Positions 15,115 to 25,262 are shown, counted from the stretch's first letter. The stretch: 64,000 bases of DNA from Bog-756 sp963725275 (GCA_963725275.1 CAVRXS010000005.1:310001-374000); one strand, 5' to 3'. Notes: generated by a model from the letters alone, not told the origin. Program-made: numbers and translations.

Positions 15115-16699
15115 GGGACACCGTCTGACATCCGATGCGACGGAGAGAATGCCGAGGGGTCGCCGCCTGATCGGGACCGGCCTCGTCGCGTCGGCCCTGC
15201 TCCTGAGCGCCTGTAGCAGCTCGAGCTCGTCCGGCCAGCACAACTCCCCCCCGACCTCGGCCGCCAGCGGCGAGCGGGTCCCCGGCGGGCCGAAGGGCCA
15301 TTACGTGGTCGAACCCGGGATCCACAAGATCCAGCACGTCATCATCATCGAGCAGGAGAACCGCTCCTTCGACAGCTACTTCGGGACCTTCCCGGGAGCG
15401 GACGGCATCCCGATGAAAAACGGTGTGCCGACGGTGTGCGTGCCGACCCCGGCCGGTGGGTGCACCGCGCCGTACCACGACCCCGCGGACGTCAACGGGG
15501 GCGGACCGCACGGCGCGGTCAACGCACGCAGGGACGTCGCCGGGGGGAAGATGAACGGGTTCGTCAGGCAGGCTTCAAAAGCCAAGAAGGGGTGCGGAGC
15601 CAACGTGAACAATCCGGCATGTTCCCCCCTCACGACGCCCGACGTGATGGGGTACCACACGGCAGCGGAGATCCCGAATTACTGGACCTATGCCAAAGAG
15701 TTCGCCCTCGACGACCACATGTTCGAACCGGTCGCCTCGTGGTCACTGCCTGACCACCTCTACCTGGTGTCGGGGTGGTCGGCCAGGTGCTCGAGTCCGA
15801 ATCCGGAGAGCTGCAAGAACGCCATCCAGGGTCCGTACACCCCGGCACAGATGCAGAAATACGTGGACCAGGCCATCGACACCGGTACAGCTGACATCAC
15901 CGACTCCTGGACGGACATCACCTGGCTCCTCTACAACGCGCACGTTTCGTGGGCCTACTACGTGCAAACCGGGAATCAGCCCGATTGCGAGAACGACTCG
16001 GCGGTGACCTGTCCACCGGTGGCGCAGAACTACCTGACCCCGGGCATCTGGAACCCGCTGCCCGTTTTCGAGGACGTCCAGGCGGACCATCAGCTCCGCA
16101 ACATCCAGCCGCTGAACGGGTACTTCGCCGCGGCCAAGGCCGGGACCCTGCCCGCGGTGTCGTGGGTCACCCCCTCACAGGCCGACAGCGAGCACCCGCC
16201 CGGCAGCGTCCACCAGGGTCAGGCGTATGTCACCGCGGTCATCAACGCCGCCATGGAGAGCCCCGATTGGAACTCGACGGCCATCTTCTTGCAGTGGGAC
16301 GACTGGGGTGGCTTCTACGACAACGTTGTCCCACCGCCAGTCGACCACAACGGGTACGGCCTGCGTGTGCCCGCCATGGTCATCTCCCCCTACGCGAAGC
16401 AAGGGTACGTCGATCACCAGACCCTCTCGAGCGACGCCTACCTTAAGTTCATCGAAGACGACTTCCTCGGTGGGTCTCGCTTGAACCCCAAGACCGACGG
16501 GCGACCCGACCCCCGTCCCGACGTGCGTGAGGACGAGCCGATTCTCGGCAACATGGTCAACGACTTCGACTTCGACCAGAAGCCGCGCCCGCCGGTGCTG
16601 CTGCCCACGAACCCGCCGACGGACTCGCCGTCGATACCCGCCTACTTCAATGGCATGGGGCCCTGCCTGGGCTGCACCGTCACCCCTCCGAGTACCTAG
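15104..16699 (+). CDS. secreted phosphoesterase lipoprotein (PLC/acid phosphatase family)
   Basis: 531 residues from ATG 15104 behind AGGAAG. A lipoprotein signal peptide ends LLLSAC, so it is exported and lipid-anchored. The catalytic N-terminus IIEQENRSFDSYFGTFPG (ENRSFD motif) identifies the PF04185 phosphoesterase family, which includes phospholipase C and acid phosphatases. Other family segments are DDHMFEPVASWSLPDHLYLV, VSWVTPSQADSEHPPG, and FLQWDDWGGFYDNVVPP. Substrate (phospholipid or phosphomonoester) cannot be told. Follows MerR with overlapping ends, so the two may be co-transcribed. Confidence 0.85.
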   Translation: MLRRGHRLTSDATERMPRGRRLIGTGLVASALLLSACSSSSSSGQHNSPPTSAASGERVPGGPKGHYVVEPGIHKIQHVIIIEQENRSFDSYFGTFPGADGIPMKNGVPTVCVPTPAGGCTAPYHDPADVNGGGPHGAVNARRDVAGGKMNGFVRQASKAKKGCGANVNNPACSPLTTPDVMGYHTAAEIPNYWTYAKEFALDDHMFEPVASWSLPDHLYLVSGWSARCSSPNPESCKNAIQGPYTPAQMQKYVDQAIDTGTADITDSWTDITWLLYNAHVSWAYYVQTGNQPDCENDSAVTCPPVAQNYLTPGIWNPLPVFEDVQADHQLRNIQPLNGYFAAAKAGTLPAVSWVTPSQADSEHPPGSVHQGQAYVTAVINAAMESPDWNSTAIFLQWDDWGGFYDNVVPPPVDHNGYGLRVPAMVISPYAKQGYVDHQTLSSDAYLKFIEDDFLGGSRLNPKTDGRPDPRPDVREDEPILGNMVNDFDFDQKPRPPVLLPTNPPTDSPSIPAYFNGMGPCLGCTVTPPST

Positions 16700-16875
16700 C
16701 CTCGATCATTCGTCCGACTCCCGCCGGACTGCGGAATCGTCACCGAGGCGGTGGGTATGACCGCTGCGGTCGTCCGGACTGCATCGTGGACGTGAAGCGC
16801 TGTGGTGTTGTCATTTAGGTTCGGATGTCACGCCCTGCAGGTCTGCTTTCGGGTCGGGCGTATTGACCCGTCTCG

Positions 16876-18246
16876 TCACGGGATGGCGGCCCGCAGCCTG
16901 GCGAAGGCTTCGCAGAGATCGGTGGCCCATGGCCAGGTCTCGTCCAGCCGCAGGGTGAGTCCCCGAGACTTGTGGGCGAGGTATGCGGCCACGTGCAGGA
17001 CCCGGTAGCGCATGGTCTTCGGTTCGGCCTTGGCCAATGCACCGTCGAAGCAGAGCATCTGGCTCCAGGCCAGCAGGGCGCCGGCGATGAGGGAGGTGGC
17101 CACCCAGGCCTCGTTGCGGACAAAGGAGTCGAAGGGCAGGTTGGCGAGACCGCAGTCCTTCCAGTTCCGGATCCGGTCCTCTACCCGGGCGTGTCCCCGG
17201 TGACGGAGCTCGAGGGCGGCAATGTCGCTTCCTTCCGTGTTGGTGATGAAGCAGGTGTGGCGGAATCCCTCGATCGTGTCAAAGAGGGTGAGCTGGGCCC
17301 CGGGGTGGGGACGCTCCCGACGCATGAGCAACCGGGTCTCCTCCGGCCAGGCAGAAAGCGGGATCAGGTCGGTCAGTTCGACTACCCAGGCGCCGTCGCG
17401 AAACGAACCATCGGTCTCGATCGCCGGGATCCAGTCCTCTTCTTGAACCAGGGCCATGGCGTCACGAACTCCCTGGTCGATGGGGAATCCGATGGAGAAG
17501 TCGCAGTTGGCAGCGATGATGGCGTCCACGAACCGGTGCGTGGCACCGGCCGAGTCGGCCCGCACCAGGATGGGGTGCCCGACGAGGGCGGGATGGTCGT
17601 CAGCGAAGTGGCCGGTCTGGTACTCCTCGGGCAGTCCCGACAGTGCCCGGTCGAGGAGTTCGATGTGGTCGTCGGCGTCGTTGGCTCCGGTGTTCCCCGC
17701 CCGGAGCATGGCGGCCAGGGGCTCATTGGTCGTGTCGCACCACACTCCCAACGGGAAGAACCCGAACCCCTTCTTGTAGGTGGGGGTGGCGTCCTGCTTC
17801 TCCGAGTAGGAGTTGACCAGGGTGGCGTCGAAGTCCAGCACCAGCGAGTCCCCGGGGGGACAAGCGGCCCACACCTTGGCCCGGGCGGCCGCGATGGCCT
17901 GGGGGATGGCCCGCAGCTCGAAGGCCGTCGTGGCCTCGACGGCCCGCCAGGCGGTGGCGATCGAGGCCACCGGCCCGAACAGCTCGGACTGTTCACGAAG
18001 GGAGGCCATATCGGCCAAGCAGTCGGCACCGTCGGCGATGGCCACAGCCAGGTGAGTGAGGACCACACCAGGATCGTGGGTGTGCCAGTTGATTCCACAC
18101 GCCGACATGGCCACCGACATCGATTCGGTCAGGCCGCTGCGATCGGCCAGTTCGGACAGCAGTGCAGTGCCGGCATGGGACACCAGATTCTTACCGTCGA
18201 TGGTCACCCTCATCGCCTGGGTGGCGCGACTATCGTGCACCTTCAA
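16876..18246 (-). CDS. IS1380-family transposase
   Basis: 456 residues, full length for IS1380-type DDE transposases. Typical segments: ALLSELADRSGLTESMS, LVLDFDATLVNSYSEKQDATPTYKKG where the first catalytic Asp is expected, ILVRADSAGATHRFVDAI with the second, and RVEDRIRNWKDCGLANLPF with the C-terminal Glu-region. Start is TTG 18246 or GTG 18240, with AGGAGGG upstream. The frame is intact, so the element may be active. It separates a phosphoesterase from the second AraC-VOC pair. Confidence 0.9.
   Translation of the reverse strand: MKVHDSRATQAMRVTIDGKNLVSHAGTALLSELADRSGLTESMSVAMSACGINWHTHDPGVVLTHLAVAIADGADCLADMASLREQSELFGPVASIATAWRAVEATTAFELRAIPQAIAAARAKVWAACPPGDSLVLDFDATLVNSYSEKQDATPTYKKGFGFFPLGVWCDTTNEPLAAMLRAGNTGANDADDHIELLDRALSGLPEEYQTGHFADDHPALVGHPILVRADSAGATHRFVDAIIAANCDFSIGFPIDQGVRDAMALVQEEDWIPAIETDGSFRDGAWVVELTDLIPLSAWPEETRLLMRRERPHPGAQLTLFDTIEGFRHTCFITNTEGSDIAALELRHRGHARVEDRIRNWKDCGLANLPFDSFVRNEAWVATSLIAGALLAWSQMLCFDGALAKAEPKTMRYRVLHVAAYLAHKSRGLTLRLDETWPWATDLCEAFARLRAAIP
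16876..18246 (-). mobile_element. IS1380-type insertion sequence (minimum extent)
   Basis: Limits are those of the transposase gene. I could not find convincing terminal inverted repeats or target duplications in the 150 bases on either side, so the true ends are unknown and probably lie somewhat outside (about 16700-16875 and 18247-18340). Confidence 0.6.
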
Positions 18247-18474
18247 GGAGCCCTCCTGGTTCTGCGAGATGTGTTGTGTGGAGACTCACATTCTCCCAGG
18301 ACAGGGGGGCTTTTCCGCGGACGCGGACACCGTCGGATCAGGGGTGGGACAAATTTCGAGGCTAGGCAGCAGCTGTCCGCGGGACCAGCCAGCGCCTCGC
18401 CCCACGGGGAGGTCAAGGAATGTCGGCGGACGAACCGTTCCTCTCGGAGCCGTTGCGGGCGTAGCGTTGCGAAG

Positions 18475-18909
18475 ATGGCGACCGTACCTGGCGCTCGACA
18501 CCTCTTGCGGGCGAAGGACCTCGCCGATGCGCGCTACGTCGAAGAGCTGTCCGTCGCAGACATGGCGCGTGCCGCCGGACTGTCCCGTGCCCACTTCAGC
18601 CGCGAGTTCACCAGAGCCTTCGGCGAGAGCCCGTACCAGTACCTCCTGACGCGGCGCCTCGAGCGCGCCGCGGCGCTGCTTCGTACCACGGACTGGTCGG
18701 TGGCAAGGATCTGTTTCGCGGTGGGGCTGGGCAGCGTCGGATCGTTCACCACGAGCTTCGGGCGGATGTTCGGACAGGCCCCGACCGCCTACCGTGCGTC
18801 GTGGCCACCCGCCGCCAGGTTCGTCCGGATCCCCCTGTGCATCGCTCAGGGCTACAGCCGGCCCAAGAACCGCACATTTCGAGAAGACGATCGCAGGGCG
18901 GCTTCGTAA
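18475..18909 (+). CDS. AraC-type DNA-binding protein (HTH only), copy 2
   Basis: 144 residues from ATG 18475. The AraC double HTH occupies most of it: ARYVEELSVADMARAAGLSR, AHFSREFTRAFGESPYQYLL and CFAVGLGSVGSFTTSFGRMF. It is a paralogue of the protein at 12956-13366, with the same lack of a sensor domain, and also precedes a VOC gene. The C-terminus has an extra basic tail (RPKNRTFREDDRRAAS) that may reflect the start of another gene's region. Confidence 0.85.
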   Translation: MATVPGARHLLRAKDLADARYVEELSVADMARAAGLSRAHFSREFTRAFGESPYQYLLTRRLERAAALLRTTDWSVARICFAVGLGSVGSFTTSFGRMFGQAPTAYRASWPPAARFVRIPLCIAQGYSRPKNRTFREDDRRAAS

Positions 18910-18949
18910 GCTTCCTCGTAGCAGTGGAGCCAAGAGGAGGCCAACGGTG

Positions 18950-19378
18950 ATGAGAATCGCGAATTCCCAGTTCTGGGTCCACGATCAGGACGAGTCGCTC
19001 GACTTCTACACGAAGACCCTGGGCTGGGAGGTCCGGAGCGACGTCACGATGGAGGCATGGCACTTCCGGTGGCTGGTCGTGGGGCCTGCAGGGCAGGACG
19101 ACATGGGCCTCGTGTTGATGCCGGTGCCCGGACCGCCCATGCTCGACGCGGTGGCAAGCGCAGCCCTGGCGGATGTGGTGGCCAAGGGTGCAGGCGGGAC
19201 CCTGTTCCTCGAGACGGACGACTGCCAGGCGACCTATCTGGAGCTCTCTGCACGCGGCGTCGTCTTCAACGATCCCCCGACCCCGCAGCCCTACGGGATC
19301 GACACCTCGTTCCGGGATCCGTCGGGCAACAACATCCGCTTGACCCAGGTGCTCGAATTCGACCCGGCCCGGGCCTGA
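18950..19378 (+). CDS. VOC (glyoxalase/bleomycin resistance) protein, copy 2
   Basis: 142 residues from ATG 18950, with AGAGGAGG nine bases upstream (a GTG at 18947 is possible). Markers: NSQFWVHDQDESLDFYTKTL, WLVVGPAGQDDMGLVLMP, and FRDPSGNNIRLTQVLEF. Same layout as the copy at 13490-13888, including PYGIDTSFRDPSGNN, and 40 bases downstream of the second AraC gene. Substrate unknown. Confidence 0.85.
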   Translation: MRIANSQFWVHDQDESLDFYTKTLGWEVRSDVTMEAWHFRWLVVGPAGQDDMGLVLMPVPGPPMLDAVASAALADVVAKGAGGTLFLETDDCQATYLELSARGVVFNDPPTPQPYGIDTSFRDPSGNNIRLTQVLEFDPARA

Positions 19379-19414
19379 CCAAGAGCCACCGGGCGCGGCA
19401 GGACTCGAGCGTCC

Positions 19415-20152
19415 TCAGTGGAACGAGCCGTAGAGGTCCCCGAGCGCGCGCCAGTGGCGGGCCGCCGCCTCGGGGTCGTAGTTCGGGTTGTCGGGCACGG
19501 CGAAGCCGTGGCGTGCGTGATAGGTCTCGATGGTGTGGTCGACGTGACCAGCGGTCAGGGCGTCCTCGAGGAGCTTCGCCTGCTCCGGCGGGAACGAGTC
19601 GTCCTGCTCGGCCGCGGCCACGTACACACGTCCCGTGATCCTCCCGACCACGAGGTGGGGACTGTCCGGCGCATCGCTGGCGAGCTGGCCACCGTGGAAC
19701 GAGGCTGCCGCGACGATACGGTCGGGATGGTGGGCGGCGGCCGTGAGTGATAGCCCGCCGCCCATGCAGTAGCCGGTCGTCCCGACCTTCGCTCCGGCCA
19801 CTGTCGGGTGATCCGAGAGGAAGTCGAGGAAGCCACCCGTGTCGCTGGCCGCCATCGCCTTGGTGACACTGCGGGCCATCGCAATGACCCGGCCCCGTTC
19901 GCCGGCGTCGCTGAACGCCGTCTCCATCCGGAACGGCTCGTATGGACCGTGCCGGTAGTACATCTCGGGCAGGAAGGCGACGTAGCCCATGCCCGCCAGC
20001 TGCTCGGCCATCTGGACCATCGCCGGGCGCACACCCCCTGCATCCATGAACATGATCACAGCCGGCCAGGTGCCCTCGCCATCCGGTGTGACCACGACCG
20101 AGGGGCAGATGCCGTCCGGTGTGGGCACGTTCACCTCAGTCCGCTGCACCAT
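19415..20152 (-). CDS. dienelactone hydrolase family protein
   Basis: 245 residues from ATG 20152 behind GAGAGGAG. Catalytic triad candidates are all present: nucleophile Cys in TTGYCMGGGLSLT, Asp in AAAEQDDSFPPEQ, and His in YHARHGFAVPDNP. N-terminal VQRTEVNVPTPDG matches the family start. Dienelactone hydrolases open 4-carboxymethylenebutenolide in chlorocatechol degradation, but many actinobacterial members act on other esters; no catechol genes are nearby. Convergent with the VOC gene. Confidence 0.85.
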   Translation of the reverse strand: MVQRTEVNVPTPDGICPSVVVTPDGEGTWPAVIMFMDAGGVRPAMVQMAEQLAGMGYVAFLPEMYYRHGPYEPFRMETAFSDAGERGRVIAMARSVTKAMAASDTGGFLDFLSDHPTVAGAKVGTTGYCMGGGLSLTAAAHHPDRIVAAASFHGGQLASDAPDSPHLVVGRITGRVYVAAAEQDDSFPPEQAKLLEDALTAGHVDHTIETYHARHGFAVPDNPNYDPEAAARHWRALGDLYGSFH

Positions 20153-20390
20153 GAACGCTCCTCTCGAGGGCGGGGGACCCTGTTCGGTGAGGAGCGTATC
20201 CCCGGTGCGGGAAGCGCCCGGCTCCGGCCGCTCGATTCCCCGGGCCCTGAGCCGGAGCTCCCTGTCGTCCATCCCGGGGTGCAGCTAGGCTGGGCAACCT
20301 TGTCGCAGGGATGACCGCGGTGCCGTGCGTGGGCGGGTACCGAACGATTGCCGGGTCGCCGTCTGATGTTCGAGCTCCCCGAGGACCGTG

Positions 20391-21146
20391 ATGGCCGAGA
20401 CAACTGCCGGCACTGAGCCGGCCCCCCCGGCGGCGCACGCCGTCGAGCTGCGCAAGACATACGGAACGGGCCAGGCGACGGTCCACGCCCTGTCCGGCGT
20501 CACCGTCGCCTTCGAGCGTGGCCGCTTCACCGCGGTCATGGGTCCGTCCGGGTCCGGAAAGTCGACCCTCATGCACTGCATGGCCGGCCTCGACCGCCCG
20601 ACATCCGGGCAGACCTATGTCGGCAACCTCGATATCGGCGGCCTCGACGACGCCGGGCTGACCCAGCTCAGGCGGGACCGGATCGGGTTCGTGTTCCAAT
20701 CCTTCAACCTCGTCCCGACCCTCACCGCCGGCGAGAACATCTCACTGCCGGCCGATCTCGCCGGCAGGAGTGTCGACAAGGAGTGGTACGACTTCCTGGT
20801 CACCCAACTCGGGATCGGTGACCGCCTCACCCACCGGCCCAGCGAGCTGTCGGGAGGGCAGCAGCAGCGGTGTGCGTGTGCCCGGGCGCTCATCAACCGT
20901 CCCGATCTGATCTTCGCCGACGAGCCCACCGGCAATCTCGACTCGAACTCCTCGGAGGAGATGCTGAGCTTCCTGCGCCGGTCGGTCACCGAGTTCGGTC
21001 AGTCCATCGTCATGGTGACCCACGATCCCCACGGGGCCACCTATGCCGATCGGGTCGTCTTCCTCGCCGACGGCAACGTCGTCGATGAGCTCATCGGGCC
21101 GACTGCCGACTCGGTCCTCGAGCGGGTGCGGACCCTGGGCGCCTGA
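20391..21146 (+). CDS. ABC transporter ATP-binding protein (LolD/MacB-like)
   Basis: 251 residues from ATG 20391 (GAGG site). Walker A GPSGSGKST, Q-loop FVFQSFNLVPTLTAGEN, signature LSGGQQQRCACARAL, Walker B LIFADEPTGNLDS and H-loop MVTHDP are all present. The pattern is that of the MacB/LolD/FtsE group that powers FtsX-like permeases. Its stop is one base from the start of the permease, so the pair is one transporter. Possible cargo: peptides, antibiotics or lipids. Confidence 0.92.
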   Translation: MAETTAGTEPAPPAAHAVELRKTYGTGQATVHALSGVTVAFERGRFTAVMGPSGSGKSTLMHCMAGLDRPTSGQTYVGNLDIGGLDDAGLTQLRRDRIGFVFQSFNLVPTLTAGENISLPADLAGRSVDKEWYDFLVTQLGIGDRLTHRPSELSGGQQQRCACARALINRPDLIFADEPTGNLDSNSSEEMLSFLRRSVTEFGQSIVMVTHDPHGATYADRVVFLADGNVVDELIGPTADSVLERVRTLGA

Positions 21147-21147
21147 G

Positions 21148-23673
21148 ATGTGGAAGGTCACCCTCAAGGGACTGCTCGCCCACAAGCTCCGCCTTGCACT
21201 GACGGCGATCGCCATCGTGCTCGGCGTCACCTTCATCTCGGGGACGTTCATTCTGACCGACACGTTGCACAACACCTTCACGACGCTGTTCAGCAACATC
21301 TACCAGAACATCGACTTCCAGGTGCGTGGTGTCGCCCAGCTCACGACCAGTGGGGCGGGTGCGCAGCGCAATCCGATCTCCGAGTCGATCCTGCCCCGGA
21401 TCCAGCACGTTCCCGGGGTGGAGGCCGCCGCAGGATCGGTCCAGGACGAGGCCCAGTTCGTCTCCCACGACGGCAAGGCGATCTCGACCGGCGGTGCGCC
21501 GACCATCGGTCTCTCGTTCGATCCGGATCAACAGATCTCCCAGCTCCGGTTGACAGAGGGGCACACGCCCACGACCTCCGACGAAGTCGTCATGGATGTC
21601 GGGACCGCGCAGAAGTACGACTTCAGCGTCGGGCAACGGGTTCGGATCCTGCTCCAGGGGCCGACCCGCACGTTCACCATCTCCGGACTGGTGCGATTCG
21701 GCACCGCCGACAATCTCGCCGGCGCCACCCTCGCCGCGTTCGACCTCCCGACGGCGCAGGCACTGTTCGGGGAGGTGGGGCAGTTCGACTCGATCGACGT
21801 CGTCACGGCACCGGGCGCCGACAAGGCCGCCGTCCAGCGGGACATCGCCCGGACCCTCCCTCGGGGTGTCGAGGTCGTCACCGGTCAGACCGTGGTCAAC
21901 GAGCAGACGAGCGCGATCGACCAGGCGCTTTCGTTCTTCTCGACGGCGCTCCTCATCTTCGCCTTCATCGCACTGTTCGTCGGTGCTTTCACCATCTTGA
22001 ACACGTTCTCCATCATCGTGGGTCAGCGGACCAAGGAGCTGGCGCTGCTGCGCATCGTGGGTGCCAGCCGGCGTCAGGTCTTCCGCTCGGTGCTCGGCGA
22101 GGCGGCGATCGTGGGTCTCGTGTCGTCCGCCATCGGCATCGGGCTCGGCGTGCTCGCCGCCATCGGCATCGAGGCGCTCCTGCGGGGGTTCGGCATCACC
22201 CTGCCGACGGGAGCGCCGGTCTTCGAGACGCGGACGGTGGTCGTCGCGCTGGTGGTCGGTGTGGGCGTGACGGTCGTCGCGGCCATCAGCCCGGCCCGCC
22301 GGGCCGTGCGGATCTCGCCGGTCGCCGCGCTCAGCGACCACGAGGGGCAAGAGGACGTCTCGTTCCGGCGACGGTTCGCCTGGGGCATCTCGCTCGTCCT
22401 GCTGGGAGCCCTCCTGCTCGGCGTCGGGCTCACCAAGCCCGCCATCGGGCTGGTGGGTCTCGGTGCCGTGGCCCTGTTCGTCGGTGTGGCCATGCTGGCC
22501 CCCGCAGTGGCTCGTCCGCTCTCGAGCGCCATCGGGCGCCCGCTCGCCCGGACCCGGGGCGTCGCGGGCCGGCTCGGCCGGGAGAACTCCATGCGCAGTC
22601 CCCGTCGCACAGCCCAGACGGCATCGGCGCTGATGGTCGGTCTCGCCCTCGTCTCCGCGATCGCGGTCTTCGGCGCGTCGGCATCGAGATCGGCGACCAG
22701 CGCTGTCGACAACGCAATCAGCGCCGACCTCATCATCACCAACACCAACAACGGCGGACCTGGCAACTTCAGCACGACCGTACCCACGACGGCCTCGGCG
22801 GTCCCCGGTGTCCACGCGACGACCGTGGTCTACGGTGACCAGTTCGAGGTTCGCCAGTCACTCGAGACCCTCAGAGCACTCTCGACCCAGGCACTGTCCC
22901 AGACCGTGATCCTCGACATGAAGTCCGGGACCACGAGTTCCCTTGCGGCCGGAGACCTGCTCATCGACACGACGACGGCGAACGCCGACCATCTGGCGGT
23001 CGGCGACAGGGTGCCGGTGAAGTTCGCACTCACCGGACCCACCACCATGCGTCTCGGGGGCATCTACCAGCCGAACGCCCTCGTCACGAGCTACCTGGTC
23101 AGCGCAGACTTCTTCACTGCCCACTTCCAGAACCCCCTCCCGGTCGCCGTCCTGCTGAGGACGGACGGGAGCGCCTCGGTCGAGCAGGCGGTCGGGCGCG
23201 CCCTGGCTCCGTTCCCGAACGTCCAGGTCCAATCCCGGGCGCAGTTCGACGCGACGCAGACAAAGCAGGTCAACCAGCTGCTCGGCATCGTCTACGCCTT
23301 GCTGGGCCTTGCGGTGATCATCGCGTTGATCGGGATCGTCAACACGCTCATGCTGTCGGTGTTCGAGCGCACCCACGAGATCGGCCTGCTCCGGGCGGTC
23401 GGGATGAAACGACGCCAGATCCGGACCATGATCCGGTCCGAATCGGTGATCCTCGCGATCTTCGGTGCGATCATCGGCATCGTCATCGGAACGGGACTCG
23501 GCCTCGCCCTCGTGTCGTCGCTGCGGTCGCAAGGGATCACCAACACGTCGGTGCCGATCGGCAGCCTGGTGGTCTTCCTCATCCTGTCGGCCGTGCTCGG
23601 ATTGATCGCCGCCAGCTGGCCGGCCCGTCGTGCGGCCCGGCTCGACGTGCTGTCTGCCATCGCCGCCGAGTGA
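21148..23673 (+). CDS. FtsX-like ABC transporter permease
   Basis: 841 residues. An N-terminal membrane anchor (LTAIAIVLGVTFISGTFILT) is followed by a periplasmic domain of the MacB type, then FtsX domains at about 260-390 (NTFSIIVGQRTKELALLRIVG) and 720-835 (NTLMLSVFERTHEIGLLRAVG), with extra membrane segments between, giving eight or so in total. This two-FtsX-domain layout is common in actinobacterial MacB-like exporters. Works with the ATPase encoded immediately upstream. Substrate unknown. Confidence 0.9.
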   Translation: MWKVTLKGLLAHKLRLALTAIAIVLGVTFISGTFILTDTLHNTFTTLFSNIYQNIDFQVRGVAQLTTSGAGAQRNPISESILPRIQHVPGVEAAAGSVQDEAQFVSHDGKAISTGGAPTIGLSFDPDQQISQLRLTEGHTPTTSDEVVMDVGTAQKYDFSVGQRVRILLQGPTRTFTISGLVRFGTADNLAGATLAAFDLPTAQALFGEVGQFDSIDVVTAPGADKAAVQRDIARTLPRGVEVVTGQTVVNEQTSAIDQALSFFSTALLIFAFIALFVGAFTILNTFSIIVGQRTKELALLRIVGASRRQVFRSVLGEAAIVGLVSSAIGIGLGVLAAIGIEALLRGFGITLPTGAPVFETRTVVVALVVGVGVTVVAAISPARRAVRISPVAALSDHEGQEDVSFRRRFAWGISLVLLGALLLGVGLTKPAIGLVGLGAVALFVGVAMLAPAVARPLSSAIGRPLARTRGVAGRLGRENSMRSPRRTAQTASALMVGLALVSAIAVFGASASRSATSAVDNAISADLIITNTNNGGPGNFSTTVPTTASAVPGVHATTVVYGDQFEVRQSLETLRALSTQALSQTVILDMKSGTTSSLAAGDLLIDTTTANADHLAVGDRVPVKFALTGPTTMRLGGIYQPNALVTSYLVSADFFTAHFQNPLPVAVLLRTDGSASVEQAVGRALAPFPNVQVQSRAQFDATQTKQVNQLLGIVYALLGLAVIIALIGIVNTLMLSVFERTHEIGLLRAVGMKRRQIRTMIRSESVILAIFGAIIGIVIGTGLGLALVSSLRSQGITNTSVPIGSLVVFLILSAVLGLIAASWPARRAARLDVLSAIAAE

Positions 23674-23723
23674 CGAGCGCTTGCCAGGTCCCTGTTGGTG
23701 TCGGGGAGCCCCCGCGCTGGGGA

Positions 23724-25213
23724 CTAGAGCACCAGATGCTCGTAGGTCTCCGGGTTCTGCATGTTCTCTGCGATGTGTGCCCGCTCTTGCTCGGGTGACT
23801 CGTTCGTTCGGAGTAGGACCGGTGCGAGGGCAAGACCCAACAGCACGAAGCCGGCCGCGATGTACAGCGCCAGCTGATAGCCGACCGTGAACGAGTGCAC
23901 TGCGCCGTGCCCGCTCGCGAGGAGCGATCGGGCACGATCGGCGGCGATCGTGCTCAGTACGGCCAGACCGATGGCGCCGGCCAGCTGCTGGGAGACGTTG
24001 ACGACACCCGAACCCAACCCGGCATCGGCGTTGGGGATCTCCGACATGCCGATCTGCAGCAGCGGCATGAACGACGCGCCGGCACCGACCCCCAGGAGGA
24101 CGAAGGCAAAGAAGAGCTGGGGGAAGTAGCTCGCGTGTTGCGCCGGCCGAGGCGAGCAGGATCAGGCCGCCGTGGCGGCGAGGAGCAGTGCCGGGTACAT
24201 CACCGGTTTGGGGCCGAAGCGATTGACCAGCCGGGCGGTGATGCCGGCCGACATGATCGCCATGAGGACGGCCTGGGGGAGGAATGCCAACCCGGTACGG
24301 ACCGGGCTGTAGCCCAGCACGTGCTCCAGGTAGAGAGCGCCGATGAAGAAGGTCGAGAACATGCCGGTGATCACGCAGCCCCGGATGACGCTCGAGCCGG
24401 TGAGGGTGCGCAGCTTGAGGATACGCAGGGGCATGATCGGGTTGGTCAGGCGCGACTCCAAGACGAGGAAAGCGGCGAACAGCCCGACTGCGATACCGAG
24501 CGACGCCAGGGTCTGGGGTGCAGCCCCAGCCGTCGCTCGACGCGGTGACGATCCCGTAGATGCCGATCATCAGGGACAAGGTCACCAGCAACGAACCGAC
24601 GACGTCGACGCCCTGTCTGATGCCGATGCCGATGTTCTCCACCACCAGGACTACGGCCGAGGATCAGGGTGGCGATGCCGATGGGCACGTTCACGAAGAA
24701 GATCCAGTGCCAGTTGAGCGCCTGGGTCAGGACCCCACCGGCGAGGAGGCCGATGGAACCGCCGCCAACGGCGACGAAGACGTAGGCGCTCATGGCCTTG
24801 GTACGTTCGGCCGGGCTGGGGAACTCCGTGACGATGATGGCGACGATCACCGAGGCGGAGAGTGCGCCGCCGATGCCCTGGACGAAGCGCGCGGCCACGA
24901 GCATGGTCTGGCTCCCGGCCGACCCGCAGGCGATGGACGCGAGGGTGAAGAGTGCCACTCCGGCGAGGAACACCTTCTTGCGCCCGACGAGGTCGCCCAG
25001 ACGGCCGGCCATGAGGAGGAAGCTCCCGAAGGAGATCAGGTAGGCGTCGACGACCCAGGTCAGGCCGGACTGGCTGAAGTGCAGGCTGCGCTGGATGGCC
25101 GGGAGCGCCACGTTCACGATCGAGCCGTCGAGCGCGTTCATGAGCATCGCAAGGCAGACGACGACCAGGGCGATCCATCGCCGTCGGTCGCCGATGGCCG
25201 GGGGAATGGTCAC
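23724..25213 (-). pseudogene. MFS drug exporter (DHA2/EmrB-like), four frameshifts
   Basis: Four frames tile one major facilitator protein of about 495 residues: N-terminus MTIPPAIGDRRRWIALVVVC with LDGSIVNVALPAI and GRLGDLVGRKKVFLAG (motif A); a middle part around ENIGIGIRQGVDVVGS; then ESRLTNPIMPLRILKLR; and the C-terminus FMPLLQIGMSEIPNADAG. Shifts fall near 24650, 24520, 24165 and 24140. Three need one base removed and one needs one base added, as expected of sequencing indels. Divergent from a MarR gene with an 8-bp inverted repeat between, so it is its likely target. Confidence 0.75.
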
Positions 25214-25222
25214 GATCAGCTG

Positions 25223-25248
25223 GGATAGTCATGATTTCGGGACTATCC
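25223..25248. promoter_or_regulatory. inverted repeat, probable MarR operator
   Basis: GGATAGTC (25223-25230) and GACTATCC (25241-25248) form a perfect 8-bp inverted repeat with a 10-base spacer, between the divergent MFS and MarR genes. Position and arm spacing suit a MarR dimer. Binding is inferred. Confidence 0.6.
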
Positions 25249-25262
25249 TACAGGGGTGATCG

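Noticed and set aside
16700..18340. Terminal inverted repeats of the IS1380 element.
   Set aside because: Only a weak CCCTG match was found near 16832 and 18305, too short to accept; ends left undefined.
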